From an uncultured Dorea sp. (GTDB lineage Bacteria > Bacillota_A > Clostridia > Lachnospirales > Lachnospiraceae), in NCBI GenBank assembly GCA_910579015.1, contig CAJTRO010000015.1, positions 10,098 through 74,097 of the forward strand: a DNA stretch of 64,000 nt, written 5' to 3'. Within the stretch, counting starts at the first letter, position 1, and each line of letters opens with the position of its first letter. The notes beneath the pieces were generated by a model. The model made no database searches. It was not told the DNA's origin and saw nothing but the letters and a program-made list of their open reading frames with translations. A program made the translations under genes and the position numbers. Shown here one piece after another: positions 16,889-25,154 of the stretch.

Positions 16889-16912
16889 GAAGGGAGCCTA
16901 AAAGCTCCCTTC
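16889..16912. terminator. Convergent hairpin terminator
   Basis: GAAGGGAGC (16889-16897) and GCTCCCTTC (16904-16912) pair perfectly around CTAAAA. The hairpin lies between the convergent GH112 and AraC genes and overlaps the stop codon of the latter; it lacks a clear T tract in the plus direction. Confidence 0.55.
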
Positions 16913-17812
16913 TGCCATTGCCTTAATCGACAGCGCATATTCGGAAGGAGTCATGCCTGTCGATTTTTTGAATTGTCTGGAGAAATAGTGGATAGAGGAA
17001 TAGCCAAGCTGCTCGGAGATCTGTGTGAAGTTCAGATGGCCTGTCCGTATCATTTCCTTCGCCGCATTAATCTTCAGCAGAGTAAAATATTCGATGATGC
17101 CCATGCCGCACCGCTCCTTGAAAATCTTCTGAAGCTGGGACCTTCCCACCAGATTATCCCGGCAGATCTGTTCGATGGAGACGGCGGCGGCAATCCTAAG
17201 AGCCAGGTAGTCGGTCACCCGGCTGAAGATCTCGGCGTCGCTTTTGCTCTTGGTGGACTTGGGGATCTCAGCCTTCGCGATCTCCTTTTGAAGCGCGAGC
17301 GGGTTGGAATACCGCCGGATCAGGTGGATCAGGAGATGTTCCAGATAGAGACAGATCAACTGCTCTGCGCCGAACATATCCGGTCTCTTCCGGGGCATAT
17401 TCTGAAGGTAGGGATCGTCCAGCCGGCAGTCGAAGCAGCGCCTCGCCTCGATGATGATGCTGGCCAGGATGTTGCGCTCCGTCTCGTCGATCTTAAGCGT
17501 CTTCCCGCAGAAGAAGGCCATAGCCTCGTCTTCGCAGTGGAAGGAGATTACGACCAGGTTCGGGGCGATCTTCCCCGTTGCCTGTACGCTGTGGAATTCA
17601 TTCGGCTGGTGAAATGCGATGTCGCCCCGTTTCAGTGTCGTAGTCTCACTGCCTGCGGTCACATTCACTTCTCCCTTGTCCACACACAAAAATTCCCAGA
17701 AATCGTGTGTTTCCCCCTCGAAAGAAAAATCGCTCATATACTCGAAATAATGTATACTGTAAATCTTATTTATTGAGATAGATTTTCTCAAAATTACTCC
17801 ATTGTATCCCAT
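16898..17812 (-). CDS. AraC family transcriptional regulator
   Basis: The 304-residue protein has an N-terminal cupin-like sensor (about 1-170; HDFWEFLCVDKGEVNVTAGSE in part reads VDKGEVNVTAG, and RGDIAFHQPNEFHSV) and a C-terminal double helix-turn-helix (about 200-300) ending LGYSSIHYFSRQFKKSTGMTP, the AraC signature. AAGGGAG lies 7 bases before the ATG. It sits inside the galacto-N-biose cluster, convergent with the phosphorylase and divergent from the nucleotidyltransferase gene, so it most likely controls these genes in response to the disaccharide or an amino sugar. The target sites were not identified. Confidence 0.88.
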   Translation of the reverse strand: MGYNGVILRKSISINKIYSIHYFEYMSDFSFEGETHDFWEFLCVDKGEVNVTAGSETTTLKRGDIAFHQPNEFHSVQATGKIAPNLVVISFHCEDEAMAFFCGKTLKIDETERNILASIIIEARRCFDCRLDDPYLQNMPRKRPDMFGAEQLICLYLEHLLIHLIRRYSNPLALQKEIAKAEIPKSTKSKSDAEIFSRVTDYLALRIAAAVSIEQICRDNLVGRSQLQKIFKERCGMGIIEYFTLLKINAAKEMIRTGHLNFTQISEQLGYSSIHYFSRQFKKSTGMTPSEYALSIKAMAEGSF

Positions 17813-17998
17813 GCTGTAACTCCCTTGAAAATGTTTCCTATAGATATTTTACTCCATTGCCGGCGGATTGAAAAGAGAGTAAATGCAGATTGTGCAAATG
17901 AAGAATAATATAGTACAAAGATTTTCCGGCCCTGTTGTACTACAATAAATGCAGATGAAGCAATCAATACGGATATCAGGATTATGGAGGTAAGAAAG

Positions 17999-18925
17999 AT
18001 GGATAAACCGGTATTAGTGATCATGGCGGCGGGAATGGGGAGCCGTTATGGAGGTCTCAAGCAGATCGATCCAGTGGACAGCGAGGGGCATATTATCATG
18101 GATTTTTCCCTGTATGATGCCAGAAAAGCGGGATTTGAGAAGGTGATATTCATTATCAAGCGGGAGAATGAGGCTGATTTTAGAGAAGCGATCGGCGACC
18201 GTGTAGAGAAATATATGGAGGTGTCCTATGCGTTTCAGGAGATTGGGAATATCCCGGAGGGTTACGAGGTTCCGGAAGGGCGCGTGAAGCCGTGGGGAAC
18301 AGCTCATGCGGTGCTTAGCTGTATCGACCAGGTGGACGGTCCCTTTGCTGTGATCAATGCGGACGATTATTATGGAAGAGAAGCGTTTGAGCTGATCTAC
18401 AATTATCTGGCTAAGCATCAGGACGATGAGAAATACCGCTATACGATGGTCGGATACCGGCTCGAGAATACCGTGACGGATAACGGACATGTGGCGCGCG
18501 GGATCTGTGAGATGAATGAGGCAAAAGAGCTTGTGGGGATCACGGAGAGGACCAAGATTAAGAAGAGGGACGGCGGGATCGCATTCACAGAGGACGACGG
18601 CGCGTCGTGGACGCCTGTCGCCGGCGATTCGACCGTTTCCATGAATATGTGGGGATTCACGCACAGTATTTTGAAGGAGATCCGCGATCGTTTCCCGGCA
18701 TTCCTTGATCAGGGGATCAAGAGCAACCCGATGAAGTGCGAGTATTTCCTGCCGGCGGTCGTGAGCGATCTGCTGGGAGAGGGACTTGCAACGGTGTCTG
18801 TCCTTAAGTCGGCGGATAAATGGTATGGAGTAACTTATAAAGAGGATAAGCCGGTAGTTGTTGCGGCGATCCAGAAGATGAAAGATGACGGGCTCTATCC
18901 GGAGCACCTTTGGGAGGAAGTATAA
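17999..18925 (+). CDS. Sugar-1-phosphate nucleotidyltransferase
   Basis: The 308-residue protein begins MDKPVLVIMAAGMGSRYGGL, the nucleotide-binding loop of the NTP-transferase family, and has INADDYYGREAFE, in which the DD pair would bind magnesium. It probably joins a nucleoside triphosphate to galactose 1-phosphate or an N-acetylhexosamine 1-phosphate. GGAGGT 7 bases before the ATG at 17999 supports that start over one at 17984. Its stop overlaps the start of the kinase gene. The pairing with a GH112 enzyme and a sugar kinase suggests it handles a sugar phosphate released in this pathway, in place of the GalT used in Bifidobacterium. Confidence 0.82.
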   Translation: MDKPVLVIMAAGMGSRYGGLKQIDPVDSEGHIIMDFSLYDARKAGFEKVIFIIKRENEADFREAIGDRVEKYMEVSYAFQEIGNIPEGYEVPEGRVKPWGTAHAVLSCIDQVDGPFAVINADDYYGREAFELIYNYLAKHQDDEKYRYTMVGYRLENTVTDNGHVARGICEMNEAKELVGITERTKIKKRDGGIAFTEDDGASWTPVAGDSTVSMNMWGFTHSILKEIRDRFPAFLDQGIKSNPMKCEYFLPAVVSDLLGEGLATVSVLKSADKWYGVTYKEDKPVVVAAIQKMKDDGLYPEHLWEEV

Positions 18926-20049
18926 TGGGAGAAGCATTACCTATCCAGATCGCGGAAGCGATCGGCAATTTTCAGTATAACGGAAGGCTTGTAAGGGGGT
19001 GTCCTTATGGAAACGGACACATCAATGATACCTATATGCTGACGTTCCAGATTTCCGGGATGGGGAGCATTAAGGTCATCTTGCAGAAGATGAACAAGGA
19101 TGTGTTTGAGAAGCCGGTCGAGTTGATGGAGAATGTCATGGGGGTGACGGCATATCTTCGTGAACAGATCATTAAGAACGGCGGCGATCCGGAGCGTGAG
19201 ACGCTGAACGTGATACCGGCTTATGACGGCAAGCCGTATTACAGGGATTCTTATGGCGAATACTGGCGTTCATACAAGTTCATTACGGATGCGACCAGTT
19301 ACGACGTGGTAGAAAAGCCGGAGCATTTTTACCAGAGTGCAGTGGCGTTCGGTAATTTCCAGTGTATGCTGGCGGACTATCCGGCCGATACGCTGAATGA
19401 GACGATCGCGGGATTCCACGATACGCGTGCGCGGTTCGCCGTATTTAAGAAGGCTGTGGAGGAGGATATACTGGGAAGAGCCGCTGCTGTGAAGGAAGAG
19501 ATCCAGTTTGTGCTGGACAGGGAAGACGTTGCGAATTGTTTTTCAGAGCTTCAGGATAAGGGGGAACTGCCTCTTAGGGTTACCCATAATGATACGAAGC
19601 TGAATAACATTATGATCGATAACAAGACGGGCAAGGCAATCTGCGTCATCGACCTTGATACGGTCATGCCGGGACTGGCCATGAACGATTTCGGGGATTC
19701 CATCCGGTTTGGCGCCAGCACTGCGGCGGAGGATGAGAAGGATCTTTCGAAGGTGTCTTGCAGCATGGGGCTGTTCGAGCTCTATGCGAAGGGCTTCATA
19801 GAAGGCTGTGCGGGAAGACTGACCGGCAGGGAGATAGAACTGCTTCCGATGGGGGCGAAGGTCATGACGTTCGAGTGCGGTATGCGGTTCCTTACGGATT
19901 ATCTCCAGGGAGATCATTATTTCAAAATCCACAGGGAGGGGCATAATCTTGACCGCTGCCGGACACAGTTCAAGCTTGTGGCAGATATGGAAGCAAAATG
20001 GGATACGATGAAGAGTATCGTGGAGAAATACGGGCAGATACAGTCTTAG
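18925..20049 (+). CDS. Aminoglycoside phosphotransferase-fold sugar kinase (N-acetylhexosamine 1-kinase-like)
   Basis: This 374-residue protein has the APH kinase fold with the catalytic loop LRVTHNDTKLNNIMI and the metal-binding CVIDLDTVMPG. In Bifidobacterium the kinase of this fold (NahK/LnpB) phosphorylates GlcNAc or GalNAc at C1 in the lacto-N-biose pathway; the position next to GH112 and nucleotidyltransferase genes argues for the same reaction here. The start ATG overlaps the stop of the previous gene (TAATG), with GGGAGG upstream, so the two proteins are translationally coupled. The exact sugar is not known. Confidence 0.8.
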   Translation: MGEALPIQIAEAIGNFQYNGRLVRGCPYGNGHINDTYMLTFQISGMGSIKVILQKMNKDVFEKPVELMENVMGVTAYLREQIIKNGGDPERETLNVIPAYDGKPYYRDSYGEYWRSYKFITDATSYDVVEKPEHFYQSAVAFGNFQCMLADYPADTLNETIAGFHDTRARFAVFKKAVEEDILGRAAAVKEEIQFVLDREDVANCFSELQDKGELPLRVTHNDTKLNNIMIDNKTGKAICVIDLDTVMPGLAMNDFGDSIRFGASTAAEDEKDLSKVSCSMGLFELYAKGFIEGCAGRLTGREIELLPMGAKVMTFECGMRFLTDYLQGDHYFKIHREGHNLDRCRTQFKLVADMEAKWDTMKSIVEKYGQIQS

Positions 20050-20060
20050 AAAGAACAGAA

Positions 20061-20105
20061 AGAGAGGCCGCATTTTTTAGGTAAAAATGCGGTCTTTCTT
20101 TTTAT
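20061..20105 (+). terminator. Intrinsic terminator
   Basis: CCGCATTTTT (about 20069-20078) pairs with AAAAATGCGG (20083-20092), extended by AGAGG/TCTTT, and is followed by CTTTTTA. It ends the galacto-N-biose operon directly before the gdpP promoter. Confidence 0.88.
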
Positions 20106-20114
20106 GCAGAAAAG

Positions 20115-20123
20115 TGGTATAAT
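20115..20123 (+). promoter_or_regulatory. Extended -10 promoter of gdpP
   Basis: TGG directly before TATAAT (20118-20123) forms an extended -10 element, 45 bases before the gdpP start. The -35 position holds TTTCTT within the terminator tail, a weak match. Confidence 0.55.
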
Positions 20124-20167
20124 AACAAACGTATATTTTGTTCTTAGGAAGACATGAGGATGAGGCT

Positions 20168-22234
20168 ATGTTGGATAAGAAAAAGGAAGCAGACAAGATA
20201 AAACTAAAGGGACAGCTTAAGCTGTATATTCAATGGCCGGCGATCGTGGCGGTATTGCTTGTCCTGGTGAATATCTGGGTATACGTGACCGACCGGAAGG
20301 CGGGCATCCTGATGGGGATGTTTGTGGTTGTCTATATCATAGTGGCGGGGTGGCTGTATCTGCGCAGTAAGACAGTGATCTTGAAGGATCTGGTGGAGTT
20401 CGCGGCGCAGTACGGGATTGTCCAGAATACGCTTCTGAAGGAGCTGACGGTTCCGTATGCGATCCTGTTAGATGATGGGAAGACGCTGTGGATCAACGAT
20501 CTGTTTAAGCAGATACTGGGCGGACGCCCCAGACGGGACGTACCTATCGGGAAGTATATACCGGAGCTGAACAGCAGTATTTTTCCCAAAGAAGATAACG
20601 ATACCGTGGAGATGGACGTGTATCTGGGCACGAAGGAGTTCAAGGCCGAGCTTCGAAGAGTGTCTGTGGAAGGCTTCAATGATACGGGGCTTCTGTTACA
20701 GATGCCTGCCGAGAAGGAGTATTTTATAGCTGTACATCTCCAGGATGTGACGGAGCTCAATCAGTATATCAAGGCGAACGAGGAGCAGAGGCTTCTCGCA
20801 GGTCTGATATACATTGATAATTATGATGAAGTGATCAACAGCGTGGAAGAGGTGCGCCAGTCGCTTCTGATCGCGCTGGTCGACAGGAAGATCAACCAGT
20901 ATATCGCCAGAGTTGACGGTATTGTCAAGAAGATGGAGACGGATAAGTATTTTATCGTACTCCAGAAGCAGTATTTCAAGCAGCTAGAGGCGGATAAGTT
21001 CTCGCTCCTTGACGACGTCAAGTCGGTCAATATCGGGAACGGGATACCGGCCACATTAAGTATCGGACTTGGAATGAGCGGGGAGTCCTATTCGCAGAGT
21101 TATAATTTTGCACGGGTGGCAATAGACCTTGCGCTTGCCCGCGGCGGCGACCAGGCGGTGATCAAGGACTGCCATGGAATTACTTATTACGGCGGAAAGC
21201 GTGAGCAGACCGCGAAGAACACACGGGTAAAGGCGCGGGTGAAGGCGGAAGCGCTCAGAGAGTTCATCACATTGAAGGATAAGATCTTCGTCATGGGACA
21301 TAAGCTGACGGACGCCGACGCGTTCGGCGCGGCCATGGGTATCTGCCGGGCGGCGGCGGCGATGGAGAAGAAGGCTTACATCGTGATCAACGAGGTGTCG
21401 GCTTCTCTGCGTCCGATGTACGAGTGTTTTGAACGCGATCCGAATTATCCGGATGAGCTGTTCCTTAAGTCGCATCAGGCGATTGAGATGGCGGACGAGA
21501 ATTCTATGGTGGTGGTTGTGGATACCAACCGCCCGCAGATGACGGAATGCGAGGAGCTGCTTAAGAAGACGAAGACCATAGTGGTGCTTGACCATCACAG
21601 GCAGAGCAGTGATAATATTGAGCAGGCTCTGCTGTCCTATATCGAGCCCTATGCTTCCTCAGCCTGTGAGATGGTGGCGGAGGTTCTGCAATATATTGTG
21701 GACGATATCAGGATTCCGAAGATAGAGGCGAGCTGTATGTATGCAGGTATCATGATAGATACCAATAATTTTGTCAACCACACGGGTGTGAGAACCTTTG
21801 AGGCGGCGGCATTTCTGCGCAGATGCGGAGCGGATATCACGATGGTGCGCAAGCTGTTCCGGGACGATATGGGCTCTTACCGCGCCAAGGCGGAGATCAT
21901 CAGCAGCGCCAAGGTATACCATGACCGGTTTGCCATTGCAAGAGGGACCAATCTTCAGATCGAGAGTCCCACGATCATCGGGGCGCAGGCGGCCAACGAG
22001 CTTTTGGATATCAGCAACATCAAGGCTTCGTTCGTGCTGACGGAATATAATGGAAGGATCTATGTAAGCGCGAGATCTATCGACGAGGTGAATGTCCAGA
22101 TCATCATGGAACGCCTCGGCGGCGGCGGGCATCTGAACGCCTCGGGCGCGCAGTTCGACCATACGAATATGGATGAGGCGGTTTCGTCTCTGAAGAGAGT
22201 AATTGACGACATGATAGAAAGAGGAGATATTTGA
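20168..22234 (+). CDS. gdpP: GdpP-type DHH phosphodiesterase (c-di-AMP hydrolase)
   Basis: GdpP breaks down cyclic di-AMP at the membrane and so controls osmotic balance and cell wall stress. The 688-residue protein has two membrane spans in residues 15-65 (YIQWPAIVAVLLVLVNIWV is the first), a PAS-like region, a degenerate GGDEF domain, and a DHH-DHHA1 phosphodiesterase half with MGHKLTDADAFGAAMG, VVVDTNRP, VVLDHHRQ and GGGGHLNASGAQ. The ATG at 20168 follows AGGATGAGG; a TTG at 20138 is less likely. The stop is one base from rplI, and the order gdpP-rplI-dnaB is the classic Firmicutes arrangement. Confidence 0.94.
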   Translation: MLDKKKEADKIKLKGQLKLYIQWPAIVAVLLVLVNIWVYVTDRKAGILMGMFVVVYIIVAGWLYLRSKTVILKDLVEFAAQYGIVQNTLLKELTVPYAILLDDGKTLWINDLFKQILGGRPRRDVPIGKYIPELNSSIFPKEDNDTVEMDVYLGTKEFKAELRRVSVEGFNDTGLLLQMPAEKEYFIAVHLQDVTELNQYIKANEEQRLLAGLIYIDNYDEVINSVEEVRQSLLIALVDRKINQYIARVDGIVKKMETDKYFIVLQKQYFKQLEADKFSLLDDVKSVNIGNGIPATLSIGLGMSGESYSQSYNFARVAIDLALARGGDQAVIKDCHGITYYGGKREQTAKNTRVKARVKAEALREFITLKDKIFVMGHKLTDADAFGAAMGICRAAAAMEKKAYIVINEVSASLRPMYECFERDPNYPDELFLKSHQAIEMADENSMVVVVDTNRPQMTECEELLKKTKTIVVLDHHRQSSDNIEQALLSYIEPYASSACEMVAEVLQYIVDDIRIPKIEASCMYAGIMIDTNNFVNHTGVRTFEAAAFLRRCGADITMVRKLFRDDMGSYRAKAEIISSAKVYHDRFAIARGTNLQIESPTIIGAQAANELLDISNIKASFVLTEYNGRIYVSARSIDEVNVQIIMERLGGGGHLNASGAQFDHTNMDEAVSSLKRVIDDMIERGDI

Positions 22235-22235
22235 G

Positions 22236-22685
22236 ATGAAAGTAATATTGACAGAAGACGTTAAGGCATTAGGCAAAGCGGGTGAGATTGTAGAGGTAAG
22301 CGACGGTTACGCCAGGAACTTCATCTTGAAGAAGAAGAAAGGCGTGGAGGCCAACAGCAAGAATCTGAACGACCTTAAGCTTAAGAAGGCGAATGACGAT
22401 AAGCTTAAGGAGGAGCAGTACGAGGCCGCGAAGGAGCTGGGCGGAAAGATCGAGGCCGGGAAGGTCGAGATGTCTATCAAGACCGGTGAAGGCGGCAAGG
22501 CGTTTGGCTCTATTGCATCCAAGGAGATTGCGGCCGAGGTGAAGGAGCAGATGGGACTTGAGATTGACAAGAAGAAGATCCAGCTTAAGGAATCCATCAA
22601 GACGCTTGGCACGCATACGGTGCCGGTCAAGCTGCATCCAAAAGTGACGGCGGAGCTTAAGGTGATCGTCACAGAAGAGCTGTAA
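22236..22685 (+). CDS. rplI: Ribosomal protein L9
   Basis: L9 is a two-domain protein of the large subunit that limits frameshifting. The N-terminal domain (MKVILTEDVKALGKAGEIVEV) is joined by a long charged helix, rich in Lys and Glu, to the C-terminal domain ending VKLHPKVTAELKVIVTEEL. The length of 149 residues is normal. AGAGGAGATATTTGAG before the ATG spans the gdpP stop, so translation is probably coupled. Confidence 0.97.
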   Translation: MKVILTEDVKALGKAGEIVEVSDGYARNFILKKKKGVEANSKNLNDLKLKKANDDKLKEEQYEAAKELGGKIEAGKVEMSIKTGEGGKAFGSIASKEIAAEVKEQMGLEIDKKKIQLKESIKTLGTHTVPVKLHPKVTAELKVIVTEEL

Positions 22686-22698
22686 GAGAGGGGATAAC

Positions 22699-24036
22699 AT
22701 GGAAGAGGCGCTCATTAAGAGAGTGATGCCGCACAGCATAGAGGCGGAGCAGTCTGTGGTAGGGGCGATGCTGATGGACAAGGACGCCATAACAACTTCG
22801 TCTGAGATCATCAGCGGGAGTGATTTCTACCAGAGTGCTTACGGCGTGATCTTCGACGCTATGGTGGAACTGTATAATGAAGGGAAGCCGGTGGATCTGG
22901 TTACTTTGCAGGAGAGGCTCAGGGAGAAGGACGTTCCGCCGGAGGTTGCAAGCCTTGAGTTCGTCAAGGATCTGGTGACGGCGGCGCTGACTTCGGCGAA
23001 TGTAAAGTTCTATGCGCAGATCGTGGCGGATAAGTCGTTGCTGCGGAGGCTGATCCGGCTGAATGAGGAGATCGCCAATACCTGTTATGCAGGCAAGGAG
23101 CCGTTAGAGGCGGTGCTTGAGAAGACGGAGAGATCTATATTCGAACTTTTGCAGAGACGCAGTACAGAGGATTTTGTGCCGATCAGGCAGGTGGTGTTAA
23201 ACGCTCTTGAACGGATCGAGAAGGCGTCGAAGATGAAGGGGACGGTGACGGGCATACCGACCGGATTTATCGACCTGGATTATAAGCTGTCGGGACTTCA
23301 ACCCTCGGATCTTGTGCTGATCGCGGCCCGGCCTTCGATGGGAAAGACCGCGTTTGTGCTGAATATCGCCCAGTATATCGCGTTTAAGAAGAACAAGAGT
23401 GTTGCGGTATTCAGTCTTGAGATGTCGAAGGAACAGCTGGTGAACCGTCTGTTCTCTCTGGAATCCCAGGTAGATGCCCAGGCGATCCGGACGGGTAACA
23501 TGAAGGATTCGGACTGGGAGAAGCTGATAGAGGGAGCGGGGATCATCGGAAAGTCCAGGCTTATTATCGACGACACTCCGGGTATCTCAATCTCTGAACT
23601 GCGTTCTAAGTGCAGAAAGTACAAGCTGGAGCAGGGGCTTGATATTGTGATCATCGACTACTTGCAGTTGATGACGGGAAGCGTAGGCAGGAGTTCGGAA
23701 TCCAGACAACAGGAGATATCGGAGATCTCACGTTCTCTGAAGGGGCTTGCAAGAGAGCTGAGTGTTCCGGTGGTTGCTCTGTCCCAGCTGAGCCGTGCGG
23801 TGGAACAGCGCCCTGATAAGCGCCCGATGCTTTCAGACTTGCGTGAATCCGGGGCGATCGAGCAGGATGCCGACGTGGTGATGTTCATATATCGTGATGA
23901 ATATTATAATAAAGATTCCGAATTTAAGAAGCAGGCCGAGATCATCATCGCCAAGCAAAGAAACGGTCCGGTGGGGACCGTCAATCTGGCATGGCTTGGT
24001 GAATACACGAAGTTTGCGAACTTAAGCAGAGAATAA
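22699..24036 (+). CDS. dnaB: Replicative DNA helicase
   Basis: DnaB is the hexameric helicase that unwinds the fork. The 445-residue protein has the N-terminal helical domain beginning MPHSIEAEQSVVGAML, a linker, and the RecA-like ATPase with Walker A ARPSMGKTAFVLN, VDIVIIDYLQLM-type Walker B (IVIIDYLQLM) and the SDLRESGAIEQDADVV arginine-finger region. It follows rplI after 13 bases, as usual in Firmicutes. Confidence 0.97.
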   Translation: MEEALIKRVMPHSIEAEQSVVGAMLMDKDAITTSSEIISGSDFYQSAYGVIFDAMVELYNEGKPVDLVTLQERLREKDVPPEVASLEFVKDLVTAALTSANVKFYAQIVADKSLLRRLIRLNEEIANTCYAGKEPLEAVLEKTERSIFELLQRRSTEDFVPIRQVVLNALERIEKASKMKGTVTGIPTGFIDLDYKLSGLQPSDLVLIAARPSMGKTAFVLNIAQYIAFKKNKSVAVFSLEMSKEQLVNRLFSLESQVDAQAIRTGNMKDSDWEKLIEGAGIIGKSRLIIDDTPGISISELRSKCRKYKLEQGLDIVIIDYLQLMTGSVGRSSESRQQEISEISRSLKGLARELSVPVVALSQLSRAVEQRPDKRPMLSDLRESGAIEQDADVVMFIYRDEYYNKDSEFKKQAEIIIAKQRNGPVGTVNLAWLGEYTKFANLSRE

Positions 24037-24040
24037 ATAC

Positions 24041-24093
24041 TGCTCCTCTGTACATTCGTTAAGGATATCCCTCAATGTCTGTACAGAGGAGCA
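24041..24093. terminator. Inverted repeat between convergent genes
   Basis: TGCTCCTCTGTACA (24041-24054) and TGTACAGAGGAGCA (24080-24093) are exact inverted repeats 25 bases apart, between dnaB and the convergent gene at 24105-24464. It probably terminates transcription from both sides, although only short T runs are present. Confidence 0.6.
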
Positions 24094-24104
24094 TTTGTCT
24101 GATG

Positions 24105-24464
24105 TCAGGCGGGCAGGAAGAAGCGTTTGAACTTTTCAACCGGGCCGTTCTCTGCCGCGTTCTTCCGGTAGGTCTGCTGCTGGCGGATCAGTTGATCCAG
24201 CTTGCGGAATTCCTCTTCCTCCCGGTGCTCTTTGGCGTCGAGCAGGAAGGACATCTCTCTGGTGATCATGGACAGCAGCACTTCATTATTATTTTCAAGC
24301 ATCCGTTTCAGGTGCAGCTGGTCGCGAGTCCGCCGGATATCCGGGATCAGCGCCTTCAACTCTTCGAACGGAACGCCTTGCTCGTACAGTTCCCTGATAC
24401 AGTTAAATAATCTGATATCATCCTTTGTCTCCCTCTTTAATTGTTCTAATGCTTTGTTGCTCAT
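24105..24464 (-). CDS. Small charged helical protein, unknown function
   Basis: The 119-residue protein begins MSNKALEQLKRETKDDIRLF and is almost wholly helical and charged, with heptad-like stretches (LDQLIRQQQTYRKNAAENG). It has no signal peptide, membrane segment or cysteine pair. I do not recognise the family. A promoter and a GGGGG-type ribosome binding site before the ATG argue that it is expressed as a single gene between dnaB and the ferredoxin. A regulatory or scaffold role would be a guess. Confidence 0.65.
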   Translation of the reverse strand: MSNKALEQLKRETKDDIRLFNCIRELYEQGVPFEELKALIPDIRRTRDQLHLKRMLENNNEVLLSMITREMSFLLDAKEHREEEEFRKLDQLIRQQQTYRKNAAENGPVEKFKRFFLPA

Positions 24465-24527
24465 GGTTTTATACCCCCTTGTCAGAAAACTTGTCCTGTC
24501 TGTCTGCTGTTTATATCAGGCGTCTAT

Positions 24528-24555
24528 ATCATAGCATGTCCGGTCTGCGAAACAA
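24528..24555 (-). promoter_or_regulatory. Promoter of the small helical protein
   Basis: Read on the minus strand, TTGTTT (24555-24550) and TATGAT (24533-24528) are 16 bases apart, about 60 bases before the start codon. The rest of the 24465-24771 gap holds only the ferredoxin terminator. Confidence 0.5.
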
Positions 24556-24691
24556 GTAAAAGGGCGTCGCCTGGGCGAGCGGTTTGTTGACATGAAAACA
24601 CAGGAATTGTGGATTTGGGGGAAGCTTTTGGCCGTGGCTGTGGAAAACCACGGAGAATCTGGGAGAGTATGTGAGAATATGCAAAATGATG

Positions 24692-24740
24692 CAAAAAAAG
24701 AAAGGTCTGTAACAAGAATCAAGTCTTGTACAGCACCTTT
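24692..24740 (-). terminator. Intrinsic terminator of the ferredoxin gene
   Basis: On the minus strand, AAGGTGCTGTACAAG pairs with CTTGTTACAGACCTT (one bulge or mismatch on each side of CTGTA) around an 8-base loop, followed by a T-rich tail with seven T in a row. It lies about 30 bases after the ferredoxin stop. Confidence 0.85.
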
Positions 24741-24771
24741 TCTTTTTATCTTCTCATTATCGGTGGGCTTA

Positions 24772-24942
24772 TTAACCCTGAGAAATAGCTCCTGTAGGAC
24801 ACTGAGCAGCGCAAGCGCCACAGTCCACACAAGCGTCAGCATCAATCTCAAAATGATCTGCGCCCTGAGAAATAGCGCCAACTGGACATTCAGCTTCACA
24901 TGCTCCACAGCTAACACATTCATCACTAATTACGTGTGCCAT
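24772..24942 (-). CDS. 2[4Fe-4S] ferredoxin
   Basis: This 56-residue protein is a clostridial-type ferredoxin. Two copies of the cluster motif are visible: CVSCGACEAECP and CVDCGACAAQCP, each with three close cysteines and one distal CP, and both halves end GAISQG, showing the internal duplication. It begins MAHVISDE after AAGGAGGG eight to ten bases upstream. It would carry low-potential electrons for enzymes such as pyruvate:ferredoxin oxidoreductase or hydrogenase. It is a single gene with its own terminator. Confidence 0.96.
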   Translation of the reverse strand: MAHVISDECVSCGACEAECPVGAISQGADHFEIDADACVDCGACAAQCPTGAISQG

Positions 24943-25154
24943 TGGTATGTACCCTCCTTTTTAAATTTGATAAAACTAAGGCTTATTCGGCCTACCAATA
25001 TCATAATACAAAAGGCGGAAATATACAAGAGAAAGTAAAAGCTTTTAGCATAGAAAAAGCTTATAAAAAATTAAGAATTTTTTCAACAATTTTCCCCGGA
25101 TTTGGTGTATAGTTGTGTTTGTTGATATTTTTTAATAATAGGGAGAGATGTATC

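Noticed and set aside
18014..18937. Open frame of 307 codons opposite the nucleotidyltransferase gene
   Set aside because: Antisense shadow of a recognised enzyme gene.
20138..20167. Upstream TTG start for GdpP
   Set aside because: No good ribosome binding site precedes it, while the ATG at 20168 has one and gives the usual N terminus.
24592..25038. Plus-strand frame of 148 codons over the ferredoxin gene
   Set aside because: The minus strand codes for a ferredoxin with all eight cysteines in place; the plus-strand frame is its antisense.
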